From Bacteroides thetaiotaomicron VPI-5482 (GTDB lineage: Bacteria; Bacteroidota; Bacteroidia; Bacteroidales; Bacteroidaceae), in contig NC_004663.1 in the NCBI RefSeq assembly GCF_000011065.1, positions 5,332,001 to 5,396,000 on the forward strand: DNA of 64,000 bases, written 5' to 3'. Positions 43,798 to 52,753 of this stretch are shown here, piece after piece. Each line of letters begins with the position of its first letter. Position 1 is the first letter of the stretch. The position numbers and the translations under genes are program-made. Under the pieces are notes generated by a model that was given only the letters and a program-made list of their open reading frames with translations, was not told where the DNA came from and searched no databases.

Positions 43798-46700
43798 ATG
43801 TGTGTAATAATGATAAAAAGAATCTTATATCTAATTCTTTTGTGCCTGACCGCACCTGTAGTGCAGGCACAACAACACAGTTTTTTCACCCATTATTCTA
43901 CCGAGGATGGGTTGTCTCAAAACACGGTGATGAGCATGTTGCAGGATCACAAAGACAACCTCTGGTTTGCCACATGGGATGGAATCAATCGTTTTGATGG
44001 CTATAACTTTAAAACTTATAAAGCACGTCAGGGCAATTACATCAGTCTGACCAATAACCGTGCCGACCGGATGTATGAAGACCGGTACGGCTTTCTGTGG
44101 TTATTGACTTATGACAACCGTGTCCACCGTTTTGACCCGAAAACGGAGACGTTCGAACAGGTTCCGGCAGCAGGTGAAGAAGGTAGTACATATAACATTC
44201 ACGCTATTCAGGTATTGCCCGATGGTACGGTCTGGCTGCTAACAGAACATGATGGAGCTATCCGTGTAGTCACGCTTCCTCAGAAGAACTATACGACGAA
44301 ATCAGATATTTATTCAACGAAGTCCGGTCTGTTTCCTGCCGATCACTTTTATCAGGTCTATCAGGACAAAGCCGGCAATCACTGGCTGCTGACTGATAAC
44401 GGTTTGGGAATGATACGCCCCGGTGAGCAGCAACCCGTGAACTACTTTGTGGAGACGAAAGGGAAACAAGACGGCATGAATCAGGCATTTTATGCGGTCC
44501 GGGAATGTGAAGACGATATCTGCTTTGCTTCAGACAGAGGGAGAATCTGGTGTTATCAGAAACAGGGCGGAGAGTTTCGCCTGCTCGAACTTCCGACGAA
44601 AGCCCGCATTACTTCTATACACACCGTGAGCAATGGCAATACTGTAGTGACAACAGATTCGGACGGGTTCTTTCTTTGCAACCTGAAGACAAACAAACAT
44701 ACGCATTATTCTCCCGTGACCTGTAAGGAATTGTCTGCACAACCGATTCTTTCGGCTTATGTAGACCGCACGTCAGAGGTATGGTTCGAACAGGAAGAGC
44801 CGGGAGTTGTCGTTCATTTTAATCCTGCCACCGGCGTGGTAAGGCGTGAGCAGATGCGGGTGGAATATAGTAACGCCGATCGTTCGCGTCCCGCTTTTCA
44901 TATCCATGAAGATGTACACGGGCATATATGGGTACATCCTTATGGCGGAGGATTCTCCTATTTTGATCGTGACCGGAACTGTCTCGTTCCTTTTTATGAT
45001 GATTTGGGCAGTAACAACTGGCGCTTTTCTAACAAGATACATGCCGCTTTTTCTGATAAACAGGGGAATTTGTGGCTTTGTACCCACTCCAAAGGACTGG
45101 AGAAAGTAACATTCCGCAACGTACCGTTTTCAATGCTGACTCCCGTTCCGCATGAATATGAATCTTTGAGCAACGAAGTGCGGTCGGTATGCGAAGATAA
45201 ACAGGGGAATTTGTGGGTCGGACTGAAGGACGGAATGATCCGCCTGTACGACTCGAACCGGAAATTCATAGGGCATCTGACAGGTAATGGAACCATTTCG
45301 ATGACAGGTACACCTATGGAGGGTACAGCCTATTTCATTATGCAGGATTCAAAAGGGATTATCTGGATTGCTACCAAAGGAAACGGTCTGGTGCGTGCCG
45401 AACAGATTTCTCCCACAAGTATGTCTTATAAACTGACCCGTTATCAGCACGACTCCAACGATATGTACAGTCTGAGTGACAACAATGTATATTGTGTTTA
45501 TGAAGATCATCATGGTCGTATCTGGGCGGCTACTTTTGCAGGCGGTATCAACTATATTTCCCAGGGAGAACATGGAGAGACCGTCTTTATCAACCACCGG
45601 AATAATCTGAAAGGATATCCGATTGATGTCTGTTACAAAGCACGTTTTATCACTTCGGATAATAACGGACGCCTTTGGGTAGGTACTACCACAGGCGCCG
45701 TTGCCTTTGATGAGAATTTCAAAAAGCCGGAAGATATACAGTTCCACCACTTCTCGCGTGTCCCGAACGATACGAAGAGTCTAAGTAATAATGACGTGCA
45801 TTGGATTATCGCTACCCAGCAGAAGGAACTCTATCTGGCTACTTTCGGAGGGGGACTGAATAAACTGATTTCCATCAGCGAAAACGGTCACGGTGAATTT
45901 AAATCCTACTCAGTGCTCGACGGACTTTCTTCGGACGTCTTGCTTTCCATCCGTGAAGATCATAAACAGAACCTTTGGATCAGTACGGAAAATGGAATCT
46001 GTAAGTTTGTTCCTTCCGGCGAGCGTTTTGAGAATTACGATGAACGTAGTATCAGTTTCCGTGTCCGTTTCAGTGAAGCGGCTTCTACGCTGACATCCGG
46101 CGGAGATATGTTGTTTGGAACCAGCAACGGATTATTCATGTTCACTCCGGATTCTATCCGGAAGAGTAGCTATGTGCCTCCTGTAGTTTTTTCTAAGTTG
46201 ATGGTAGCGAATGAAGATGTAATTCCGGGAGAGAAGTCCATATTGAAAGTCGATTTGGATGATACACAGGAACTGGTGCTTTCTCATGATGAGAATATCT
46301 TTTCCGTTCAGTATGCTGCACTCGATTATACGAATCCGCAGAACATACAGTACGCATACATTCTCGATGGTTTCGAGAAGCAGTGGACTTTTGCCGACCG
46401 GCAAAGAAGCGTGACTTATACTAACCTTCCGAAGGGAGATTATATATTCCGTGTCCGTTCTACCAATAGTGACGGGGTGTGGGTGGACAATGAGCGCATC
46501 TTGAACATTACGATTCTCCCTTCTTTCTGGGAGACGCCTTTGGCGTATGTGCTGTATGTCTGCTTTGTGCTGCTGATTATTTTTGTTGCGGTTTATATCC
46601 TGTTTACCATTTATCGGTTGAAGCATGAGGTGTCTGTAGAACAACAGATTTCTGATATCAAGCTGCGCTTCTTTACGAATATATCCCATGAACTCCGTAC

Positions 46701-48345
46701 TCCTCTGACATTGATTGCAGGTCCGGTGGAACAAGTTCTGAAGAACGATAAACTGCCGGCTGATGCACGGGAACAGCTGGTAGTGGTCGAACGGAATACC
46801 AACCGTATGCTTCGTCTGGTCAATCAGATTCTGGACTTTCGTAAGATTCAGAACAAGAAGATGAAGATGCAGGTACAACAGTTGAATGTCGTTGCCTTTG
46901 TCCGCAAGATTATGGATAATTTTGAGTCGGTGGCGGAAGAACACAACATCGATTTCCTTTTCCAGACAGAGAAAGAGGCTTTGAATCTTTGGGTGGATGC
47001 CGATAAGTTTGAAAAGATTGTGTTTAACCTTCTGTCCAATGCGTTTAAATATACTCCTAATGGGAAAATGATCACCGTCTTTATCCGTGAAGATGAGGGC
47101 ACGGTGTCTGTCGGCGTACAGGATCAGGGGATTGGTATTGCCGAAAATAAACGGAAGTCTCTCTTTGTGCGCTTTGAGAACTTGGTGGACAAGAATATTT
47201 TCAATCAGGCAAGCTCCGGCATCGGTCTTTCTTTGGTGAAGGAACTGGTAGAGATGCACAAGGCTACGATTTCCGTTGACAGCCGGCTCGGTGAGGGAAG
47301 TTGTTTTAAAGTGGACTTTCTGAAGGGCAAAGAGCATTATAATAGTTCAGTGGAATTTATTCTCGAAGATTCGGTTGCTCCGCTGAGTATGGAACGTATT
47401 GTGGATATCGCTAATTCTTCGCTTCAGACAGAAGCTGCCATCGCAGATGCGCCGGACCTGGAAGTATCTGCTGTCAAAGAAGAGGCTGAGGAAAGCAGTT
47501 CGAAAGAGCTTATGTTGCTGGTAGAGGATAATCAGGAATTGCGTTCCTTCCTGCGCAGTATTTTCGCTTCAACTTATCGGGTGGTAGAGGCTTCCGAGGG
47601 TATGGAGGGATGGAGCAAGGCTTTGAAGTATCTGCCGGATATTATTATCAGCGACGTCATGATGCCGGAGAAAGACGGTATCGAAATGACGCGTGAACTT
47701 CGTGCGGATATGACGACCAGTCATATTCCTATTATCCTGCTTACTGCCAAGACGACGATAGAAAGTAAATTGGAAGGACTGGAATATGGGGCGGATGATT
47801 ATATTACCAAGCCTTTTAGTGCGACTTATCTTCAGGCCCGTGTGGAGAACCTGCTGATGCAGCGTAAGAAACTGCAAAATTTCTATCGTGATAGTCTGAC
47901 GCATGTGACGGTGTCTGAAACTCCGGTTGCTCAAGGGGAGACTTTAGCAGGTCATGCATCTGCTGAACCCGTAAGTAGTGCAGCGGAAGAGCCTGCGATG
48001 CCGGAAATGTCTCCTAACGATCGTAAATTTATGGATAAACTGGTTGATTTGATGGAGCAGAATATGGATAACGGGGAATTGGTAGTGGATGATTTGGTTC
48101 GTGAACTGGCTGTCAGTCGTTCGGTGTTCTTCAAGAAACTAAAAACGCTTACGGGACTGGCCCCTATCGAGTTCATAAAGGAAATGCGTATCAAGCGTGC
48201 CGCACAATTGATTGAAACGGGAGAGTTTAATATGACTCAGATTTCTTATATGGTCGGTATCAATGACCCGCGTTATTTCAGTAAATGTTTTAAGGCGCAG
48301 GTCGGTATGACTCCGACAGAGTATCGGGAGAAAGTCGGTCGGTAA
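43798..48345 (+). CDS. Hybrid two-component system regulator (HTCS)
   Basis: This 1515-residue one-protein sensor-regulator spans the inner membrane. Order: signal peptide ...VVQAQ; periplasmic double beta-propeller of Reg_prop repeats (DHKDNLWFATWDGINRF and many LWVGT-type repeats, ~30-800); Y_Y_Y domain (~800-905); membrane helix ~913-940; HisKA with His964 in SHELRTPLTLIAGP; HATPase; receiver with Asp1286 in ISDVMMPEKDG; AraC-type DNA-binding domain (~1415-1515, ending MTPTEYREKVGR). Such proteins bind oligosaccharides in the periplasm and activate adjacent glycan loci. An internal ATG at 43810 (MIKRIL) is an equally good start. A weak TATCTTTA box lies ~12 bp before the start. Confidence 0.95.
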   Translation: MCVIMIKRILYLILLCLTAPVVQAQQHSFFTHYSTEDGLSQNTVMSMLQDHKDNLWFATWDGINRFDGYNFKTYKARQGNYISLTNNRADRMYEDRYGFLWLLTYDNRVHRFDPKTETFEQVPAAGEEGSTYNIHAIQVLPDGTVWLLTEHDGAIRVVTLPQKNYTTKSDIYSTKSGLFPADHFYQVYQDKAGNHWLLTDNGLGMIRPGEQQPVNYFVETKGKQDGMNQAFYAVRECEDDICFASDRGRIWCYQKQGGEFRLLELPTKARITSIHTVSNGNTVVTTDSDGFFLCNLKTNKHTHYSPVTCKELSAQPILSAYVDRTSEVWFEQEEPGVVVHFNPATGVVRREQMRVEYSNADRSRPAFHIHEDVHGHIWVHPYGGGFSYFDRDRNCLVPFYDDLGSNNWRFSNKIHAAFSDKQGNLWLCTHSKGLEKVTFRNVPFSMLTPVPHEYESLSNEVRSVCEDKQGNLWVGLKDGMIRLYDSNRKFIGHLTGNGTISMTGTPMEGTAYFIMQDSKGIIWIATKGNGLVRAEQISPTSMSYKLTRYQHDSNDMYSLSDNNVYCVYEDHHGRIWAATFAGGINYISQGEHGETVFINHRNNLKGYPIDVCYKARFITSDNNGRLWVGTTTGAVAFDENFKKPEDIQFHHFSRVPNDTKSLSNNDVHWIIATQQKELYLATFGGGLNKLISISENGHGEFKSYSVLDGLSSDVLLSIREDHKQNLWISTENGICKFVPSGERFENYDERSISFRVRFSEAASTLTSGGDMLFGTSNGLFMFTPDSIRKSSYVPPVVFSKLMVANEDVIPGEKSILKVDLDDTQELVLSHDENIFSVQYAALDYTNPQNIQYAYILDGFEKQWTFADRQRSVTYTNLPKGDYIFRVRSTNSDGVWVDNERILNITILPSFWETPLAYVLYVCFVLLIIFVAVYILFTIYRLKHEVSVEQQISDIKLRFFTNISHELRTPLTLIAGPVEQVLKNDKLPADAREQLVVVERNTNRMLRLVNQILDFRKIQNKKMKMQVQQLNVVAFVRKIMDNFESVAEEHNIDFLFQTEKEALNLWVDADKFEKIVFNLLSNAFKYTPNGKMITVFIREDEGTVSVGVQDQGIGIAENKRKSLFVRFENLVDKNIFNQASSGIGLSLVKELVEMHKATISVDSRLGEGSCFKVDFLKGKEHYNSSVEFILEDSVAPLSMERIVDIANSSLQTEAAIADAPDLEVSAVKEEAEESSSKELMLLVEDNQELRSFLRSIFASTYRVVEASEGMEGWSKALKYLPDIIISDVMMPEKDGIEMTRELRADMTTSHIPIILLTAKTTIESKLEGLEYGADDYITKPFSATYLQARVENLLMQRKKLQNFYRDSLTHVTVSETPVAQGETLAGHASAEPVSSAAEEPAMPEMSPNDRKFMDKLVDLMEQNMDNGELVVDDLVRELAVSRSVFFKKLKTLTGLAPIEFIKEMRIKRAAQLIETGEFNMTQISYMVGINDPRYFSKCFKAQVGMTPTEYREKVGR

Positions 48346-48397
48346 TTGGAGCTTCTTGCAGTTTTATCTCCTTAGAAGTTTCATTGAATAAATAGCG

Positions 48398-48934
48398 TTC
48401 AGCCGTTTCAGCTTTCTTCGGAAAAGCCTTGATAGAAGGTGATAGCGGCTGAAGGCACCATTTCGTACCCTTGCGTAGACGTGCTCTGAGCGGGGGCGTG
48501 GTTTCAGTTCTTTCAGGTTTATAGTTTGAGTTTCTGCTTTTATAGTCGATAAGCTATGTATATCTTAATTTCTGAACAAAGGCTGGTTGATATGTAGGCA
48601 AAGGCTGACTGACGTACGGGCAAAGGCTTGCTGACCCGTCGACTCAGGCTTGCTGACGTGTAGGCTTAGGCTTGCTGACCTCCGAGCTAAAGTTTGCTGA
48701 CAAATAAGGTGAGAATGATAGAAACAGCGCTGAAAATATGATGAATGAATAGAGCCTCTGTTTAAGTAAAATAGACCTTTTACTTTTAGTAAATAGAACT
48801 TCTGATTGGAACAAACGCAGGCTCTGTTTTTGAAACTGAAAGAGCTGAATGCTGAAACCTCTTTTCAGAGACTACTGCTTTCAGCTGTATCTCCTTCTGA
48901 CAGGGATTTTGCGGAGATTACTGAAAGAACTGAA
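48398..48934. repeat. Structured non-coding element downstream of the HTCS gene
   Basis: Four copies of the 14-mer TTCAGnnnTTTCAG frame this region: forward at 48398-48411 and 48503-48516, reverse at 48836-48849 and 48921-48934; the second and fourth are perfect inverted copies. Inside are a C(TTCG)G-capped hairpin near 48412-48428, a 22-bp tandem array, and stems such as AAGTAAAA/TTTTACTT enclosed by AGAGCCT/AGGCTCT. No open frame is credible. The 925 bp between the HTCS stop and the next gene hold only this element and terminators. Confidence 0.65.
48577..48708. repeat. 22-bp tandem repeat, six degenerate copies
   Basis: Six head-to-tail units of exactly 22 bp begin at 48577, 48599, 48621, 48643, 48665 and 48687. 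The conserved core is AGGCTTGCTGAC; the last 8 bp vary most. The period is not a multiple of three and no frame stays open, so it is not coding. Confidence 0.85.
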
Positions 48935-48982
48935 TACCTGGATTTCAACTTTATTTAGTAGGTGGCTGATTCTTTCATTGTT

Positions 48983-49008
48983 AGCCTGCCAAGCAGGCTT
49001 TTTATTTG
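48983..49008 (+). terminator. Rho-independent terminator, + strand
   Basis: AGCCTGC-caa-GCAGGCT (48983-48999) is followed by TTTTTATTT. It is the first clear + terminator after the HTCS stop, 640 bp away, so the HTCS transcript may include the whole structured element. Confidence 0.8.
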
Positions 49009-49172
49009 TATTAGAGTAAATAGAAAGAAGTACAAGAGTTGTTATGATGATGTACTAGAGTCACTCCAAGGATGTAGAAGATTTAAGGAAAAGATGTATA
49101 AGAATTGGATGAATGGTGTACAAAATGCGAGCGAATGATGTACGTCATTACTTCTTTGGAATAATAATAAAA

Positions 49173-49249
49173 AAGATAGCGATGCCCGAATACGAGTATC
49201 GCTATCTTGAGAAAAGAGACTAAAATATTATTTGATTTTAGCCTCTTTT
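49173..49249 (-). terminator. Tandem terminators of the SusC-SusD-lipoprotein operon
   Basis: First on the - strand: AAAAGAG/CTCTTTT plus CTAAAAT/ATTTTAG with one mismatch (49212-49249). Second: a perfect 11-bp stem AAGATAGCGAT / ATCGCTATCTT (49173-49183, 49198-49208), followed on the - strand by six T. Confidence 0.82.
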
Positions 49250-49273
49250 AGCTTAACTAGATTTTATAAAATC

Positions 49274-50857
49274 TTATTTTCTCCAGCGTGGATCACCAAT
49301 TTCATTATCTATGATTGTTTGGTTAGATACTTTGAAATTACCGTTTGCTGCATCTGTAAAGCCTGGATCAAGAGTGACTCCAGTTGCGTCTACCACTTTA
49401 CCGGCTCCACCTTCAGGTATTGATAGTAAGGAAGGTGCCTCGAAATAATAGTTCGAGTTAAATGTCAGATTATCAGTTTTAGTATCTTGACTAAAGAATA
49501 CTTTATTACTCATGTTAGCAAAAATGCATTTTGTGATATTTGCAGTAAAATCTTTATTACCAACTGAGTTGGAACGGACATAGAAGAGACCTTTACTTGT
49601 TGCTTCAATTCCATACAGAGTGCAATTCGATATATTTATGATATTGCCTTTCGTTGAATGTCTGTCAAAACGAATAAAATCAGAACCAGAGCAACAATTA
49701 TAGAATGTGGAATTTTTCAATGTAAACTCTGCTATAAAGGATTTCTTCTTTTGATAGTCTACAAATCTTTTGCCACTTGCCATATCATGGAAAATACAGT
49801 TATCTACAGTAAATGTATTGATAGTACCAGTTTGTGTATTATCATTCTCTACTAACAACGAACCAAATCCAGTTACATCACAATTTGTAACAGTTATATT
49901 TCCACCTTTACTATCAAGTACTGTAATAATTGTACCTCCGTCACTAGCAGTTAAATTAAGGTTCTCTATTTTGAAATTGTTACATCCACTTAATACAAAC
50001 TTGATATTAGTAGTTGGACGGTTTTCTGCATATAAACCTTTTATAGTAACATCTTTGGTTAATTCTATTTCCAATGTTTTTGCAGTTCCACTTTCATCTG
50101 TATATATGAAGCTATTATTGTCGTCTTTAGGTAATAGGACAATAGTAGCATTAGCCTCGGCTGTTGCTATGATTGTTGCAAGATTGTCACCCGGATAAGC
50201 AGGTAATGCTCCATCCAAGTTTATGAGAGTTGTGAATACCATCGTACCACGAGTTTTATCACCATTCTTTAAAGTTGCAGTATAAGTAGTTTCAGACTTT
50301 AAGTTTTTAATAGTAGCGGCACCGGCTGCAATTTCATCAGAAGTCACACGGTGTGCTGCAACATCATTTGGAGTTATGATGATTTCCGTAGCAACTTGTC
50401 CGGCGGGCCAGCGAAGTGTTACTTCTGATGCTGTCAGATCTTCTTCTGCAACTTCCAGAAGAATTTGTTCTGCATCTGTTGAACGGGTAGCGCTAACCCA
50501 TTTGGAATCAGTAATTCCTTCTGCTACACTTTTTACCCGGATGGAGTATGATGTTTCTCCTTCTAATCCTGTAACCGTATAAGTTGCTTTTTCAGATTCT
50601 AACGTAGAAATAGCAGTTCCTGTAAAATCAGGATCTTCTTTAAATACTTCGATTACATAGGATTGGGCTCTATCCATTTCATCCCATGTTAATTCTATAT
50701 TTACTTTGTCTCTAACTCTTGCGGTCAGATTAGTCGGGGATAATAGACGATCTAAATTTAATTCTTTTATGTCATCTATATCTTCACATGCAGTGAATGT
50801 AACGCTGCCTGTCAACAGTGTGATAAAAGCAAATGCTGTGATTATATATTTTTTCAT
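49274..50857 (-). CDS. Surface lipoprotein with FN3 and beta-helix-like domains (DUF4957/DUF5123-like)
   Basis: This 527-residue lipoprotein (lipobox VTFTAC, Cys about 24) is the last gene of the pectin susC operon. Residues ~40-130 form an FN3-like domain (PTNLTARVRDKVNIELTWDE); a second Ig-like segment follows (~135-210). Residues ~230-500 have parallel beta-helix-type repeats (NFKIENLNLT, ITVTNCDVTGF, FTVDNCIFHDM, ISNCTLYGI), as in DUF4957/DUF5123 proteins. The beta-helix resembles polygalacturonan-active folds, but no catalytic motif is seen, so a surface pectin-binding role is inferred. It follows susD by 24 bp. Confidence 0.82.
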   Translation of the reverse strand: MKKYIITAFAFITLLTGSVTFTACEDIDDIKELNLDRLLSPTNLTARVRDKVNIELTWDEMDRAQSYVIEVFKEDPDFTGTAISTLESEKATYTVTGLEGETSYSIRVKSVAEGITDSKWVSATRSTDAEQILLEVAEEDLTASEVTLRWPAGQVATEIIITPNDVAAHRVTSDEIAAGAATIKNLKSETTYTATLKNGDKTRGTMVFTTLINLDGALPAYPGDNLATIIATAEANATIVLLPKDDNNSFIYTDESGTAKTLEIELTKDVTIKGLYAENRPTTNIKFVLSGCNNFKIENLNLTASDGGTIITVLDSKGGNITVTNCDVTGFGSLLVENDNTQTGTINTFTVDNCIFHDMASGKRFVDYQKKKSFIAEFTLKNSTFYNCCSGSDFIRFDRHSTKGNIINISNCTLYGIEATSKGLFYVRSNSVGNKDFTANITKCIFANMSNKVFFSQDTKTDNLTFNSNYYFEAPSLLSIPEGGAGKVVDATGVTLDPGFTDAANGNFKVSNQTIIDNEIGDPRWRK

Positions 50858-50881
50858 CTTATCAATATTTAAGTGTATGAA

Positions 50882-52741
50882 TTAATTATACCAGGAATAA
50901 TTTTTCAATTCCGGATTGGCATTAAGATTAACCTGGAAGATAGGCCAATACATATATTTAACCGGGTCTTGTGCATAAATAGCTTCTATCTTCTCGTCTT
51001 TTAGTTGGCTGGAAGATATCCATGTTTTCGTTTCACCCGAACTGTTGGTGTATTCTGTGTAACCTGCCGGATTGATATTTTGCTCATCGCGGTTCAGACC
51101 GTATGTTACGAGACTGCCATCTTCGATTGTATTTGATGCTCCGTTGCGCGTCCATGTGTAATCTTCCATTTTATAATATAAATGCCCGCTTAATTCAGCA
51201 TATTCTCCTTGCAAATCACGTAAACGATACATTTTAGCTTTAGCCTCATCAAGTTTGGTTTTTAATAGATTCCAACGGATCAAGTCAGCTTTGCGAACAA
51301 ATTCACCGCAAAATTCCAAAGCGCGTTCTTGAACGATTGCATCAAACATTGCATCTTTATTACCTTGAACAGCTGCGACATATTGGTCTACTTCTGTATT
51401 CCAATCGGCTTGATCAAACGCACGTTGGCGAATCTGTTTCAAATATGGAGCTGCTGAGGCCGGACCATTTAATTCGTTTTCTAATTCTGCTCTCATCAAT
51501 ACGATATCAGCATAACGCATATATTGTTTATTGATACCATCGTCGGTGCTTTCAATATAGCGGTTCATCCATTCATAACGGAGTTTTCCGAAATACCATT
51601 TATCTATTGAATTGAGTTCTTGGACTCCTTTGTTCCATTTGTAAGGAACACATGTTACATCACGTCGTTTATCCTTTTGGGAATAATCAAAGAAAAAGAA
51701 AGGAGTAGGACCTGCCTGTCCACCGGATTGTTTGTAGTTTACTATGACATCAGCGGTCTCATGTCTTAAACCGAAAGTATATACTTGGCGTCCACGTGCA
51801 GTCGGTTCATTGTTGTATGGTATTTCCCATAATGATTCACTACCTGCTTTAATAATATCACGACAGTTATCAATAAAAATATCTTCGAAATTTGTTTTTA
51901 AAGCCACATATTTTCCTTCTTCTGCCATTACGTCTTTACATGCCTGCAGGGCGATAGGGTATAATACAGATTTTGCTAGTTCTGGATCACTGCTTAATGA
52001 ACTGTTACCATCGGATCTCAAAGAATAACCGGATGCCTGAAGGCAAACTCGTGCTAATAATCCTTTTACAAAAGCTTTGTTGATTCGTTCTACAGTAGTA
52101 GTTGCATCCATTTCGTTGGGCCATGCTACCATATTTTCTGCTTCCTGTAAATCTTTTATCAGTTGTTTGTAGATAACGTCTTTGTCAGTTCTTGCAGCAT
52201 ACATTGTTTCTGTGGTTGTTGGTTCAAAGCGAGCGGGAACATCTCCCCAAGCGTTAATCAGATCAACATATGCCATAGCACGCATGGTAAGAGCCTCACC
52301 ATAAAGGTGTGCCATATTTTTATCTGTCAAATCTGCGTATGTTCTAAGTCCTTGGATGGCAAGGTTAGCCTTTTCAATGCCTTGATAAATATTAGACCAT
52401 GGTTCTTTACCATCAGCGAGATTCATCTGACTATTATTCGAAGAAACCTTATAAACCGCTAAATCTGCTTTTCCGTCACCTACCTGTTCAGAACTACTAT
52501 ACCATTCTATGTCAGTATTATAACCATACCAAGGCAAATAACGAGCACGATAGTTCTGTTCGCCATAATATATATATATGTTTTTAATTGTTCCTTCTGC
52601 TAAATCATAGATTGAAAATATATTGGAGTCGTCCATAGATGAAGGAGACTTTGTATCAAACAAGTCATCACAAGAAGTCATAAGTAAAGAACTTCCGCAG
52701 AATGGCATTGCTGCTATTACTGTATATAATAATTTTTTCAT
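50882..52741 (-). CDS. SusD/RagB family lipoprotein of the pectin locus
   Basis: This 619-residue lipoprotein has lipobox SLLMTSC (Cys24). SusD features: the N-terminal TPR-like region (YGEALTMRAMAYVDLINAWGDVPA), the RYADIVLMRAELENEL block and QERALEFCGEFVRKADLIRWNLLKTKLDEA. It forms the surface lid of the SusC encoded 12 bp upstream and should bind pectic oligosaccharides. The C-terminal region (DPVKYMYWPI...NYSWYN) is intact. Confidence 0.96.
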   Translation of the reverse strand: MKKLLYTVIAAMPFCGSSLLMTSCDDLFDTKSPSSMDDSNIFSIYDLAEGTIKNIYIYYGEQNYRARYLPWYGYNTDIEWYSSSEQVGDGKADLAVYKVSSNNSQMNLADGKEPWSNIYQGIEKANLAIQGLRTYADLTDKNMAHLYGEALTMRAMAYVDLINAWGDVPARFEPTTTETMYAARTDKDVIYKQLIKDLQEAENMVAWPNEMDATTTVERINKAFVKGLLARVCLQASGYSLRSDGNSSLSSDPELAKSVLYPIALQACKDVMAEEGKYVALKTNFEDIFIDNCRDIIKAGSESLWEIPYNNEPTARGRQVYTFGLRHETADVIVNYKQSGGQAGPTPFFFFDYSQKDKRRDVTCVPYKWNKGVQELNSIDKWYFGKLRYEWMNRYIESTDDGINKQYMRYADIVLMRAELENELNGPASAAPYLKQIRQRAFDQADWNTEVDQYVAAVQGNKDAMFDAIVQERALEFCGEFVRKADLIRWNLLKTKLDEAKAKMYRLRDLQGEYAELSGHLYYKMEDYTWTRNGASNTIEDGSLVTYGLNRDEQNINPAGYTEYTNSSGETKTWISSSQLKDEKIEAIYAQDPVKYMYWPIFQVNLNANPELKNYSWYN

Positions 52742-52753
52742 ATTAGTCTTTTT

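Noticed and set aside
46132..47337. A 401-codon open frame on the - strand
   Set aside because: It is antisense to the HTCS kinase region, where HisKA and HATPase motifs are intact on the + strand.
48577..48708. Tandem 22-bp repeats as a CRISPR array
   Set aside because: Units are head to tail with no unique spacers between them, they are degenerate, and no cas genes are present.
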